The translations under genes and the position numbers were made by a program. Positions 28,241 through 38,041 of a stretch of 51,477 nt of DNA are shown piece after piece; position 1 is the stretch's first letter, and every line of letters starts with the position of its first letter. Source of the DNA: Thermoleophilia bacterium (GTDB lineage: Bacteria; Actinomycetota; Thermoleophilia; Gaiellales; F1-60-MAGs149); NCBI GenBank assembly GCA_009694475.1, contig SHUX01000003.1, forward strand, positions 1 through 51,477, written 5' to 3'. The notes below the pieces were generated by a model. It was given only the letters and a program-made list of their open reading frames with translations, made no database searches and was not told where the DNA came from.

Positions 28241-29310
28241 CGCTTGGCCCTCTCCGCGAGGCGCAGGAGTTCGCCCGCTATCTCCTGTGCCGCGTTGGGA
28301 CGCGCCAGCGTCTGCATCGCATGCTCCATCTGGCTGCGACGTTCGGAGTTGCCTACGATGGCGTCGATTGCCTTGCGTAGACCGTGCGGCGTCAACTGCG
28401 CATCGGAGATGACGGTGGCCGCACCCGCGGCAGCAAACGAGGCGGCGTTGAGCGTCTGGTGATCGTCTGCCGCTCCCGCCCACGGCACGAGCACCGCGGC
28501 TCGTCCGGCTGCGGCCACCTCCGCGACCGACCCGCCGGCTCGGGCAACCACGACATCGGCGGCCGCAAGCAGCACGGGCAGTGCGGTGCTGAACTCCTGC
28601 TCGTCAAACCGATCTGGACCGCCCGCCGTGCGAGCCTTGCCACGCCCCGCGATCAGATAGACGCGCTGCCCGACCGGCACGGCGTCGTCATACGCGGCAC
28701 GGAGCGCAGTGTTAATCGGGCTGGCGCCGAGCGACCCCCCGAAGGCGACGATCACGCGCTCGTCGATCCCGATGCCGAGTTGGTGCCGAGCATCAGCGCG
28801 CGTCGTCTCGAAAAAGGCGCGGTCGACAGGGCGGCCAGTGACGAGGTACTTGGCCTCCGTACGGCCAGCCACGGGAAAGGCAAGAAAGACGCGATCGACT
28901 AGCGGTGCTGCCAGCCGATTAGCGAGCCCAATTCGCGCGTCGGCCTCGCTTAACGCCGCAGGAATCGCATGCCGACGCGCCGCCACCAGCATCGGGCCAG
29001 CAACATAGCCCCCAGCCCCAAAGATGGCGTCGGGGCGAACAGCTTTGATGATGCGGGAGCACGCGAACGGGGCGACGGCTGCCCTGCCCAGGGCCCTGAC
29101 GAGCGCAAGGCTTGGGCGTCGCGGGAAGCCCTCCACGAGAAACGGCAGAAACGGGTAGCCTCGCGCTGGCACGAGCTCGGCCTCGATCCGCGTTGGTGTA
29201 CCAGCGAAGGTGACGAATGCCCCACGCTCGCGCAGGGCGTCGGCGACGGCCAGCGCTGGCGCAACGTGACCAACGGTTCCGCCAGCGGCAATTAGGATCC
29301 GCACCGGCAT
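28237..29310 (-). CDS. murG: Lipid II synthase (MurG GlcNAc transferase)
   Basis: A GT-B enzyme of 357 residues on the inner face of the membrane that adds GlcNAc to lipid I. The N-terminal loop ILIAAGGTVGHVAPALAVA has V in place of the usual GGHI/GGTGGH third glycine. VAFGGSLGASPINTAL and ARAGGSVAEVAAAGRAAVLVPW are the UDP-GlcNAc site. TAGCCT, 7 nt before the ATG, could give an extra internal promoter; GGAG is also there. Confidence 0.95.
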   Translation of the reverse strand: MPVRILIAAGGTVGHVAPALAVADALRERGAFVTFAGTPTRIEAELVPARGYPFLPFLVEGFPRRPSLALVRALGRAAVAPFACSRIIKAVRPDAIFGAGGYVAGPMLVAARRHAIPAALSEADARIGLANRLAAPLVDRVFLAFPVAGRTEAKYLVTGRPVDRAFFETTRADARHQLGIGIDERVIVAFGGSLGASPINTALRAAYDDAVPVGQRVYLIAGRGKARTAGGPDRFDEQEFSTALPVLLAAADVVVARAGGSVAEVAAAGRAAVLVPWAGAADDHQTLNAASFAAAGAATVISDAQLTPHGLRKAIDAIVGNSERRSQMEHAMQTLARPNAAQEIAGELLRLAERAKR

Positions 29311-29339
29311 GTCTCCAAGGCTAGAGGACGATGCGGCGT

Positions 29340-30599
29340 CTAGCCGACATTCGTGGCGGCTCGCCGACGGGTCGCACGCGGCGCGGGACCATCGGGAGTG
29401 GGCCCTGGCGCCCGCGTGCGCTTGATCTGGGGCAGCATTTGTGGTTCGCGACTAATCGCAATCAACATACCGACCAGCGCGAGCACCACGATTCTCGACG
29501 ACGAGCCATACGAGATCAACGGCAGTGGAATACCCGTCAGCGGGAGGATGCCCATCACTGCGCCGAGGTTGACGATCGCCTGGCCCACGATCAGCGCCGT
29601 TGCACCGGCAGCGAGCAACCGTTGAAACGGATCGGCTGTCCGCATCGCGATCGTGTAGCCCGCCCAGGCAAAGACAGCAAAAAGTCCGATGATGGCAATC
29701 GATCCAACCAGCCCTAACTCTTCACCGATCACGGCAAAGATCATGTCGGTGTGCGCCTCGGGTAGAAAGTTGACTTTTTGTACGCTGCTCCCGAGCCCGG
29801 CTCCGAAGATGCCTCCCGAGCCAATCGCGATCATCGATTGCACGACCTGGTACGCGCCATCGGCACTCTGCCCCCACGGATCGAGGAACGCAAAGATGCG
29901 ATCACGCCGGTACGGCGCCGCGTACACCAACAACGCCCCGAGCAACATGCCAGCACTGATCAGCTTGGCCAGCAGCAGCTTCTTCGTCCCTGCCACAACC
30001 AGCAGCGCCAACACCATGATGCAAATCGCAATCGTCGTACCGAGATCGGGCTGCACCATGATCAGAGCGCAGACGATGCCCACGACGAGCCCAATGGGCA
30101 TCAGAATCTCTCGGACGTTTTCTGGCGGACGCTTTTTGGTTGTCAGCATCGCCGCGACAATTACGAGCGTCCCGATCTTCGCAAACTCTGACGGTTGAAT
30201 CGTGATTGGTCCGAGCGCGAGCCAGCGGGCAGCACCATTGGCTGTAACGCCAATCCCGGGGACCTTCACGGCAACAAGCCCAATCAGCGCGACAATAAAG
30301 ACGACTGGCGCAAAGCGGCGCAACCAGCCGGCAGGTACGAAAACCAGTCCGACCATTAGCGCCACACCAATCACCGTGTACAACAGTCCGGTCTTGATGA
30401 AGTACAACGAGTCGAAATTAAACTCGGAGTGCGTCATCGCATACGCGCTGGACGCCGAGTAGACCATCAGTTGCCCGAATACCGTCAGAACGATCGTGAC
30501 GATCCCCAAGACCTCCGCCTCGAGCGGCAATTTGCGCCGCAGCAGCCGCGGGGCAGTGTCATTAGAACGAAACAGTCGAAGCGGGTTTGCGCGTTTCAC
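29340..30599 (-). CDS. ftsW: Division-specific peptidoglycan glycosyltransferase FtsW (SEDS)
   Basis: 419 residues with about ten membrane segments. SEDS marks are LMVYSASSAYAM, RWLALGPITIQPSEFAKIG, MVQPDLGTTIAI, LPEAHTDMIFAVIGEELG and GILPLTGIPLPLISYGSSS. It polymerises lipid II with FtsI at the septum. The start is GTG 30599. A hairpin, GGTGG-N5-CCACC (30603-30617), ends 3 nt before it and leaves little room for a ribosome site. It lies between murD and murG. Confidence 0.95.
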   Translation of the reverse strand: MKRANPLRLFRSNDTAPRLLRRKLPLEAEVLGIVTIVLTVFGQLMVYSASSAYAMTHSEFNFDSLYFIKTGLLYTVIGVALMVGLVFVPAGWLRRFAPVVFIVALIGLVAVKVPGIGVTANGAARWLALGPITIQPSEFAKIGTLVIVAAMLTTKKRPPENVREILMPIGLVVGIVCALIMVQPDLGTTIAICIMVLALLVVAGTKKLLLAKLISAGMLLGALLVYAAPYRRDRIFAFLDPWGQSADGAYQVVQSMIAIGSGGIFGAGLGSSVQKVNFLPEAHTDMIFAVIGEELGLVGSIAIIGLFAVFAWAGYTIAMRTADPFQRLLAAGATALIVGQAIVNLGAVMGILPLTGIPLPLISYGSSSRIVVLALVGMLIAISREPQMLPQIKRTRAPGPTPDGPAPRATRRRAATNVG

Positions 30600-30642
30600 A
30601 CCGGTGGTTTCGCCACCCGCTTGGCATCCCCTCTACCTCGTA

Positions 30643-31929
30643 CTACATCGCGCCGAGCGCTGTCACGAGCGCCCGAAACTGCTCGCCGCGAGCGACGTAA
30701 TCAGCAAACTCGTCGAAGCTGGCGCAGGCGGGCGCAAGCAGCACATGCTGACCAGCACTCGAATCGTGCGCGGCCGTGTGGAAGGCGGCGGCAAAATCCT
30801 CACACAGCACTGCATCGACACCGGCCTCGGCCAGCGTGTCGACCATACGCGCCCCCGCTGGCCCCGTCAGATAGGCGCAGAGAATGCGGCCGGGCAGTGC
30901 GGCGGCGAGCGGCGCAAAATCGGCGCCCTTATCGCTCCCACCGAGAATCAACCGCACGGCGCCATCGGGAAACGCAGTCAGCGCCTTGAGCGTCGCATCG
31001 ACATTCGTCGCCTTCGAGTCGTTCCAGAACCGTACACCTCCCAAGCTGCCGCAATCTTCAAGTCGGTGTGGGACGGGCACGAAATCGCGCACGGCCGCGG
31101 CAACGCAATCGAGCGAGACACCGACAGCCTGCACGAGCGCGGCGGCCACAGCCACGTTCTCGCGATTGTGGTCGCCCAGCAGCAGCCCGTGCGCAAACCC
31201 AAGTGCCTCCGCATCCGCGCCACGAACACGCACGATCTCTCCATCACCAGGCAGGCGCGAGAGGTCGGCGCAACGAGGATCGTCGTCGTTGAGGACAGCG
31301 ACGTCGCTAACGTCCTGGGTCTCAAAGATCCGCAACTTCGCGCGCTCGTAGGCTTCGATGGAGCCGTGTCGATCTAGATGATCCGGCGTGATGTTCGTCA
31401 CCGCCGCGGCATCACACCGAAAGCTGATGATGTCCTCTAACTGAAAACTCGACAGTTCGCAGACCACGATAGAGCCCTGCGGGAGGTGCACGGCGACGTC
31501 ACACAGGGCGGTGCCTACATTGCCGCAGACGACGTATGGCAATGCAGCCGCGTAGAGCATCGCGCCGACTAGCTCGGTCGTTGTAGTCTTGCCATTGGTT
31601 CCCGTCACCCCAATCACGCGCGCGCCGGGCGGTAGCAGCCGATAGCCGAGCTCGGCCTCCGCCCAAATCGGCAGCGCGAGTGCTCGCGCCGCGACGAGCA
31701 GTGGATGGGCGCTCGGGACGCCTGGACTCTTGATGACGACGTCGAACTCCGCCACGTCGACGGCCTCCGGCGCCACGATGGCGCAGGGCGCGTCGGTACT
31801 CTCGGTTGGCTCGTCGTCGACGAGCGTCACCTCCACGCCAGCCTCCAGCAACGCTCGTGCCGCGGCGCAACCAGAGCGCGCAGCGCCAAGCACGAGCGGA
31901 TGTCTCGGTAACTCGAGGTCGCCGCTCAT
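30643..31929 (-). CDS. murD: UDP-N-acetylmuramoyl-L-alanine-D-glutamate ligase
   Basis: 428 residues. N-terminal LVLGAARSGCAAARALLEAG, ATP loop VIGVTGTNGKTTTTELVGAML, NITPDHLDRHGS and VRFWNDSKATNVDATLKAL in the C-terminal domain. It adds D-Glu. ATG overlaps the mraY stop by ATGA. Confidence 0.96.
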   Translation of the reverse strand: MSGDLELPRHPLVLGAARSGCAAARALLEAGVEVTLVDDEPTESTDAPCAIVAPEAVDVAEFDVVIKSPGVPSAHPLLVAARALALPIWAEAELGYRLLPPGARVIGVTGTNGKTTTTELVGAMLYAAALPYVVCGNVGTALCDVAVHLPQGSIVVCELSSFQLEDIISFRCDAAAVTNITPDHLDRHGSIEAYERAKLRIFETQDVSDVAVLNDDDPRCADLSRLPGDGEIVRVRGADAEALGFAHGLLLGDHNRENVAVAAALVQAVGVSLDCVAAAVRDFVPVPHRLEDCGSLGGVRFWNDSKATNVDATLKALTAFPDGAVRLILGGSDKGADFAPLAAALPGRILCAYLTGPAGARMVDTLAEAGVDAVLCEDFAAAFHTAAHDSSAGQHVLLAPACASFDEFADYVARGEQFRALVTALGAM

Positions 31930-32987
31930 GTGTACTGGTTAAAGCGCATGTAGTAGAGGACGAAAGCGATTGAGGCAAAGATCGACGCGACGATCAGGAA
32001 ACGGAACATGATCCTGGTTTCACTCCAGGCCTTCATCTCGAAGTGATGATGAATTGGCGCCATCAAAAAAACGCGCCGACCAAAGCGACGGAAGCTGATC
32101 ACTTGGATAATCACGCTGGCGGCCTCGGCCACGAAGATACCGCCGATCAGGGGCAGCAGGAGCTCTGTCTTTGTGAAGATCGCGAAACCTGCCAACGCAC
32201 CCCCGAGCGCGAGCGAGCCGGTGTCGCCCATAAAGACCTCAGCCGGATGGCTGTTAAACCAGAGAAACCCGACGCAGGCGCCCAACAGGGCGGCGGCCAG
32301 GATCGCGAGATCGAGCGTCTCGGTTGTCGCACGCTGCAGGTCGAAGAGTCCAGGGCCGGTGGTGGTGCTGTCGATGCCCGGCATCGACAGCGCGCGCTGG
32401 CCGACTTGGAAACCGATCACACACATTGATGTAAAGGCGAGCATGGCGATCGTCGAGGTACCTGCGGCCAAGCCATCCAGGCCGTCGGTGAGGTTGACGG
32501 CGTTGGAGGCACCAACCACGATCAAGAAGACCAGCACGTACCAGGCTAGACCTAGCTCGAGATGGATGTCGGCGATCGGGAGAAAGATGCGGGTCGAGAT
32601 TCCCTGATGGACGGCGATAAAGCAGATCCCGATCGAGATGATCAGCTGACCGACCAGCTTCCATCGTCCTCGCAGACCGAGCGAGCGTCGGCGAATCACG
32701 CTCAGGTAGTCGTCGATAAAGCCAATCAGTCCACAACCAATCATCGCGCCGAGCACCGCGAGGCTGCGGGCCCCGTAGGACGAGAAGATCATGTACGGCA
32801 CCAGCGTCGCGATGACGATCATGAGGCCGCCCATGGTGGGCGTGCCGGATTTGGTCTGATGCCCCTCCGGCCCTTCAAGGCGGATGCGCTGTCCGACCTT
32901 GTAGCGACGCAGGAGCGCTACGAACCGCGGACCCGCGAAGATCGAGATCAGGATCGCGACAACGCCGGAAGCGAGCACGTTGGTCAT
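31926..32987 (-). CDS. mraY: Phospho-N-acetylmuramoyl-pentapeptide transferase
   Basis: 353 residues with ten membrane segments. It makes lipid I from UDP-MurNAc-pentapeptide and undecaprenyl phosphate. The catalytic Asp residues are in GFIDDYLSV and NLTDGLDGLAAG, with VFMGDTGSLALGG and the His motif APIHHHFEMKAWSE. ATGA overlaps at both ends. Confidence 0.97.
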   Translation of the reverse strand: MTNVLASGVVAILISIFAGPRFVALLRRYKVGQRIRLEGPEGHQTKSGTPTMGGLMIVIATLVPYMIFSSYGARSLAVLGAMIGCGLIGFIDDYLSVIRRRSLGLRGRWKLVGQLIISIGICFIAVHQGISTRIFLPIADIHLELGLAWYVLVFLIVVGASNAVNLTDGLDGLAAGTSTIAMLAFTSMCVIGFQVGQRALSMPGIDSTTTGPGLFDLQRATTETLDLAILAAALLGACVGFLWFNSHPAEVFMGDTGSLALGGALAGFAIFTKTELLLPLIGGIFVAEAASVIIQVISFRRFGRRVFLMAPIHHHFEMKAWSETRIMFRFLIVASIFASIAFVLYYMRFNQYT

Positions 32988-34354
32988 GCTGCGGTGTCCC
33001 CGAGGCGCTCTGCGAGCAGAGCCGGCACGACCTCTAGTCCGGCGGCACGCGAACCCTTGACGAGCACGCGATCGCCCGCCTGCAGCGTCGTCAGCAGCAG
33101 CTCGACGGCAGCGTCGGCGTCGGCGACCGCTAAGCCAGCCACGTCATCACCGGCTCCGTCGAGATAGGCGCGTGCGAGATCCCCCACGGCGACCACCATA
33201 TCGACCCCGACCCTCGCTGCGAGCGCTCCAGCCTCGCGGTGGTACCGCTCTGCCTCTGGCCCGAGCTCGGCCATCAGCCCCAGCACGGCGATACGACGCC
33301 CCTCTGTGGGGGTCTCTGCCAACAGCCGCAACGCTGCCTCCAGTGAGGCCGGGTTGGCGTTGTAGGCATCGTTGACGATGTCGATGCTGCTGCCAATGCG
33401 CTGTGTTTCGCCACGCCAGCGCGGCAGGGGAATATCGCTTGCGCGCTCGGCGACACGTTCAAGGTCGAGACCGAGCAGGTGGCAAACGGCGATGACAGCA
33501 GCCAAATTGCGAGCATGGTGCCGGCCAAGGAGATTGGTATTGAGGGCGAGGATCTCGCCCTGAACGAGATATTTTAGGTCCTGTCCATCAGCGCGAACGA
33601 TCCGATCGACGAGTTGGACATCCGAGCCAGCCTCATCGCCAAAGGTCGTAATCTGCGCGTCGGCTGGCAGGTACGGGTCCAGCAGCGGTTCGGCAAACGG
33701 CAGAACCAGCAGTCCACCGTTGCGGAGCCCCTCGGCGATCTCCGCCTTGGCCGCCGCAATCGCCTCAGGCGAGCCGAGCAGTTCCATATGCGCCACGCCG
33801 ACGTTCGTAATCACAGCGATGTCGGGAGCGGCAATTGCGCACAGTTCGGCAATCTGCCCTTTGCCGCGCATTGCCAACTCGCAGACCACAACCTCGGTGT
33901 CCTCGTTGATGCGCGTGAGGGTCAGCGGATAGCCAATCTCGTTGTTGTGCCCCTCAAGCGCGGTGACGACCCGCCGTTGGTCAGCGATCAGGTGCGCAAG
34001 CGCGTCCTTCGTGGAGGTTTTGCCCGTGCTGCCGGTAATGCCGACGCGCCGTGCCAGCGTGGCCGACGCGTTGACATCACCGAGACACTGCAGGCAGCGA
34101 ATACTCGAGAACGTCGCCAGAATCGTCGGGATCGTGGTCTCGAGCGCCCCTTCGACGTGGTCCTCTTCGACGACGACCGCAATTGCGCCGGCGGCCGTGG
34201 CCGCCTCGATGTGATCGACTCCGCCACGAATGGCGACAAAGAGATCACCAGGCTCGACCAGTCGCGAGTCGATCGCGACGCCCGTGGCCCGCGCCTCAGG
34301 GTCGCCACGCATGACAATCGAGGCCGGTACATCGACGAGTTTGAGGGGAATCAC
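32984..34354 (-). CDS. murF: UDP-MurNAc-tripeptide-D-Ala-D-Ala ligase
   Basis: 456 residues. RATGVAIDSRLVEPGDLFVAIRG is the N-terminal UDP domain, GITGSTGKTSTKDALAHLI the ATP loop, GYPLTLTRI the middle, and VNDAYNANPASLEAAL the C-terminal part. It completes the pentapeptide precursor. GTG 34354 overlaps the murE stop in GTGA; the track start at 34618 lies inside murE. Confidence 0.96.
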   Translation of the reverse strand: MIPLKLVDVPASIVMRGDPEARATGVAIDSRLVEPGDLFVAIRGGVDHIEAATAAGAIAVVVEEDHVEGALETTIPTILATFSSIRCLQCLGDVNASATLARRVGITGSTGKTSTKDALAHLIADQRRVVTALEGHNNEIGYPLTLTRINEDTEVVVCELAMRGKGQIAELCAIAAPDIAVITNVGVAHMELLGSPEAIAAAKAEIAEGLRNGGLLVLPFAEPLLDPYLPADAQITTFGDEAGSDVQLVDRIVRADGQDLKYLVQGEILALNTNLLGRHHARNLAAVIAVCHLLGLDLERVAERASDIPLPRWRGETQRIGSSIDIVNDAYNANPASLEAALRLLAETPTEGRRIAVLGLMAELGPEAERYHREAGALAARVGVDMVVAVGDLARAYLDGAGDDVAGLAVADADAAVELLLTTLQAGDRVLVKGSRAAGLEVVPALLAERLGDTAA

Positions 34355-35766
34355 GCCAACACCTCGCGCGCAACCACGCGATCGTCGAAGGGCGTCACGA
34401 CGCCGCCACTGTCCTGGCCCTGCTCGTGGCCCTTGCCGGCGATCAGAACGACGTCGCCCGGCCCTGCCAAGGCAATCGAGCGGGCGATCGCAGCGCGACG
34501 GTCCAACTCGACCTCTACCTGACCCTCGGCACCGACGAGCGCTTCGTCGACAATCGCCTGGGGGTCCTCGGAGCGCGGATTGTCGGATGTGATGATCACA
34601 TGGTCGGCCAGCGCACACGCCACACGAGCCATCTCGGGCCGCTTGCCACGATCGCGATCGCCCCCACAGCCGAACACGACGATCACGCGTCCGCTTGCGA
34701 GTTGCCGCAGCGCGCGTAGGACGTTGGCGAGTGCGTCCGCCGTGTGCGCGTAGTCGACGATGACGGCGAAGGGCTCGTCGCTGCTGACAACCTCGAGGCG
34801 CCCAGGCACGCCTGGCACTGCGGCGAGTCCGGTCACTATGGACTCCATGCCAAGACCAGCTAAGCCGGCTGTGCTGGCGGCCGCCAGCGCGTTCTCGACG
34901 TTAAAGAGCCCGACGAGGTGCGTCTCGATATTGGCCTCGCCCCACGGGCTGCAAAGGCGAAAACGCGTGCCGGCAGGGCCGAGCGAGATCTGCTCGGCAC
35001 GAACCTCGGCAGCGGCCGTAGCGACGCCGAAGCGGAGGTCTGCGGCAAGCTTGCAGCCGTAGGCATCGTCGGCGTTCGTAGCTGTCGGGCAGCGTCCATC
35101 GAACAGCAATGCCTTCGCCGCGAAATAGGCGTCCATGCTCGGGTGGTAGTCGAGATGATCACGCGTCAGGTTGGTAAAGGCCGCAGCGGCAAACCTGACT
35201 CCCCCCTCGCGCTGCTGCTCGAGGGCGTGCGACGAGACCTCCATCGCGCAGGCCGTGTCGCCGGCGTCGACCATGCGACGCAGATCGCGATGGAGATCGA
35301 TCGCCTCTGCTGTCGTACGCGCTGCTGCCTCACCAGTACCACCAATCCGTCGTTCAATCGTGCCGAGTAGACCGGTCTGATGCCCGGCCGCCGTCAGGAT
35401 TGCGTGCTGGAGGTAGGCCGTCGTCGTCTTACCGTTGGTGCCGGTGACGGCCAGCACGCGGAGGTCGTGCGAGGGGTGACCAAAAAACGTGTCTGCGAGG
35501 GGGCCCATCACGGCGCGTGTGGACGCAGCGACAACCTGCACAACGGCGATTGGCAGCACACGCTCAACGACGAGGGCGACTGCACCAGCGGCGATAGCCG
35601 CCTCGGCGTGGTCGTGTCCGTCCGTGCTCGTACCTGGAGCGCAGAAGAACAATGTCCCGTCGGCGACCCGTCGCGAGTCGTACGCGAGATCGACGACGTC
35701 AACTCCAGCAATTGGGAGCGTCGTGCCCCGCGCTAGAACGGGACCGAGGAGGTCCGTAAGCAGCAC
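34351..35766 (-). CDS. murE: UDP-MurNAc-dipeptide: meso-diaminopimelate ligase
   Basis: 471 residues. VTGTNGKTTTAYLQHAIL is the ATP loop; ITSDNPRSEDP contains DNPR, the motif of enzymes that add meso-diaminopimelate rather than lysine. The wall is thus predicted to be meso-DAP type. GTG 35766 starts the gene; just upstream lies GACTA-N4-TAGTC with a TAGGAT box, so a promoter of its own is possible in the 84-bp gap after ftsI. Confidence 0.95.
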   Translation of the reverse strand: MLLTDLLGPVLARGTTLPIAGVDVVDLAYDSRRVADGTLFFCAPGTSTDGHDHAEAAIAAGAVALVVERVLPIAVVQVVAASTRAVMGPLADTFFGHPSHDLRVLAVTGTNGKTTTAYLQHAILTAAGHQTGLLGTIERRIGGTGEAAARTTAEAIDLHRDLRRMVDAGDTACAMEVSSHALEQQREGGVRFAAAAFTNLTRDHLDYHPSMDAYFAAKALLFDGRCPTATNADDAYGCKLAADLRFGVATAAAEVRAEQISLGPAGTRFRLCSPWGEANIETHLVGLFNVENALAAASTAGLAGLGMESIVTGLAAVPGVPGRLEVVSSDEPFAVIVDYAHTADALANVLRALRQLASGRVIVVFGCGGDRDRGKRPEMARVACALADHVIITSDNPRSEDPQAIVDEALVGAEGQVEVELDRRAAIARSIALAGPGDVVLIAGKGHEQGQDSGGVVTPFDDRVVAREVLA

Positions 35767-35850
35767 TATGCGACTAATCCTAGTCCGCGCACCCCGTGCA
35801 TGCCTCTGTTCTGGCCGTTTCCACGTCGCGATCGGCTCCGGGTGCTCGGC

Positions 35851-37602
35851 CTACCCCGTCGTCGTGCTGGGTTGATCCTGCTGGATGCCGAGCGCAATCA
35901 GAGCTCGCTCGGTCAGTTTGGCAAAGGCCGGCCCAGCGACTTCGCCGCCGTAGTACTGACCTCCGCGCGGCTGGTCGACCATGATCAGTGTCAGGACACG
36001 CGGGTTCTTGACCGGAGCGAAGCCGACGAACCAGGCCAGGTACCGGTGATCAGAATACTCACCATTTTTGTCAATCTTCTTCGTGGTCCCGGTCTTGCCT
36101 GCGACCGAATAGCCTGGGATTTGTGCTGCCGAGCCCGTACCCTGGTCGGAGACAACACCCTCGAGCATGCCGATGAGCGTACGCGCGGCACGGGCTGGCA
36201 TGACGCGTTTTTGCTGGAGTCCAACAGGTCCTTGGCCGTCGATCCGCGTCACGACGTGAGGCGTGGTCTGCACACCGCTGTTGGCGATCGTGGCATACAG
36301 TTGAGCGATCTGAATTGGCGTTGCCGCGATACCGTGGCCAATCGGAATGTTGAGAGGTGAGGTACCCGACCAATCCTGATACGCCGGCACGATGCCCGCT
36401 ACCTCACCGGGTAGGTCGATGCCTGTTGGCATGCCAAAGCCAAAGCGATCGATCCACTGGGATAGCACGCTGTCCTTGGCACCAGACGTCGAGAGGTGCT
36501 CGTAGGCGAGTTTGGCAATGCCGATGTTGGAGGACTCGCGGAGCGCCTCCGTGGCCGTCTTGACGCCGGGATTGGGATGCGAGTCGTGCAGGATGCCGTC
36601 GTACAGTTGCCATCCGTCGCCAACGTCTACCGTTGTTGTCGGCTGGATGCGTCCGGTTGCGAGCCCCGCCCCCAACGTGACTGCCTTAAACGTCGAGCCT
36701 GGCTCGTAGACGTCGGTGATTCCACGCAGGCGAACTTGGTCATTCGTAGCCTGCCGATAGTCCCCGTTTGTGGGAGCGGGAGCAGATGCCATTGCGAGGA
36801 TCTCCCCGGTCTTCGGGTCCATCACGATCGCGGTCACGGCCTTCGCGCGATAGGTCGCGCGCGTCTCTGCCGTAACCCCCTCCGCCTCAATCTGGATCTG
36901 CCGGTCGAGCCCGGTGCTAATCGTGTGGCCGGGGCGCATGACCTCGGTCCGGATCACGCTGATGGCGTTGCCACCTGGATCCTCCGTGCGCACCTCGAGA
37001 CCATCCGTGCCGCGCAAGATCTTGTCGTATTGCAGCTCGAGCCCGGCGAGGCCCTTGCCCTCCAGATCGGTCACGCCGATCACTGGAGTGGCGATCGCAC
37101 TTGGGTAGACCCGGCGATCCTCGGCAGTAAAGTCAAGTCCTTTTAGCCCCATCGCCTGGACGCGTTTGGCGGCCGCTTCGGGGACTTGGCGCGCCAGATC
37201 GACGTGGACGGCACCCGTTCCTTCGAGCCGCTGCATGATCGTGTCGGGAGACTCTCCGCTGGCTTCGGCGATGGCGGCCACCACCCGCGCCGGGTCGCTA
37301 ATCATCGCTGGTGTGGCACCAATCGTGCTGGCCTGTTCGGTCATGGCCAAGCGATAGCCATCACGGTCGAGAATGGCGCCGCGCGGTGCAGTCGTGACCA
37401 GCTCAACGCGATGCTGCCCACTGGCGCGCTTGGCGTACCAGCCTCCATCGACGACCTGCATTTGGACGGCCCGCCCAAGGCAGACCGCGAGGCAGAGCGC
37501 TGCCGCAACCAGCAACCAGCGAATGCGTCGCGCCGGCGGAGGGGTCGTGCGTTGACGGACGGGGCGGCGCGGCGTTCTCGGAGGAGCGGAGCGCGTTGCC
37601 AC
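35851..37602 (-). CDS. ftsI: Division transpeptidase FtsI (class B PBP)
   Basis: 583 residues. A short cytoplasmic basic tail and one membrane anchor (LLVAAALCLAVCLG, about 30-45) are followed by the pedestal domain (TTAPRGAILDRDGYRLA) and the transpeptidase domain with Ser303 in YEPGSTFKAVT, SSN at 357-359 and KTG in SVAGKTGTTKK near 510. It crosslinks septal peptidoglycan with FtsW. No PASTA domains are attached. GTG 37602 lies 1 nt after the ftsL stop. Confidence 0.95.
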   Translation of the reverse strand: MATRSAPPRTPRRPVRQRTTPPPARRIRWLLVAAALCLAVCLGRAVQMQVVDGGWYAKRASGQHRVELVTTAPRGAILDRDGYRLAMTEQASTIGATPAMISDPARVVAAIAEASGESPDTIMQRLEGTGAVHVDLARQVPEAAAKRVQAMGLKGLDFTAEDRRVYPSAIATPVIGVTDLEGKGLAGLELQYDKILRGTDGLEVRTEDPGGNAISVIRTEVMRPGHTISTGLDRQIQIEAEGVTAETRATYRAKAVTAIVMDPKTGEILAMASAPAPTNGDYRQATNDQVRLRGITDVYEPGSTFKAVTLGAGLATGRIQPTTTVDVGDGWQLYDGILHDSHPNPGVKTATEALRESSNIGIAKLAYEHLSTSGAKDSVLSQWIDRFGFGMPTGIDLPGEVAGIVPAYQDWSGTSPLNIPIGHGIAATPIQIAQLYATIANSGVQTTPHVVTRIDGQGPVGLQQKRVMPARAARTLIGMLEGVVSDQGTGSAAQIPGYSVAGKTGTTKKIDKNGEYSDHRYLAWFVGFAPVKNPRVLTLIMVDQPRGGQYYGGEVAGPAFAKLTERALIALGIQQDQPSTTTG

Positions 37603-37603
37603 G

Positions 37604-38041
37604 TTAGTGAGTCTGCAGATCCTTCGGGATCTTGATGGGCAGCGTGCGCATCGCCTGTGACGGCACCAGCACCATGCCGTAGGCGGCCGCAGCCTGCTCC
37701 ACGCGCCCGTCGGCGAGGCGTTGCTCTGTCTCGGCCTGGATGTTCGAGGCGTCGTTCTGGGTTGCCTCGACCTGCGTGCGCAACTCGCCAGCCTGCATCG
37801 TGGACCGCAACGACGAGACGTGGAGAAAGACGATCACCGACAGCACGACACCGACGAGGGCAATCAGCGTGGCGATCCAAAATGGCGCGAGCCGTCCACC
37901 GACGGATGCCCGTGCTGTGCGGCTGTGGTGCGTCGTTGCACGCCGGCGCGGTGCTGCTTTGACACCGCTAATTGGGCGTGGAGCGGGCTTGCGTCGCGGC
38001 CGCGAGGGGGCTGTGCTCGGGCGTGGAACGGCGACGGCCAT
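37604..38041 (-). CDS. FtsL-like division protein
   Basis: 145 residues. A Pro/Arg-rich cytoplasmic part (1-50) precedes one membrane segment (FWIATLIALVGVVLSVIVFLHV) and a coiled coil (LRSTMQAGELRTQVEATQNDASN). A C-terminal patch, RVEQAAAAYGMVLVP, matches the A-x-x-x-G-M end of FtsL/DivIC proteins. Position between rsmH and ftsI fits FtsL, which bridges FtsQ/FtsB to FtsWI. Its start overlaps the rsmH stop in TGATG. Confidence 0.85.
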   Translation of the reverse strand: MAVAVPRPSTAPSRPRRKPAPRPISGVKAAPRRRATTHHSRTARASVGGRLAPFWIATLIALVGVVLSVIVFLHVSSLRSTMQAGELRTQVEATQNDASNIQAETEQRLADGRVEQAAAAYGMVLVPSQAMRTLPIKIPKDLQTH

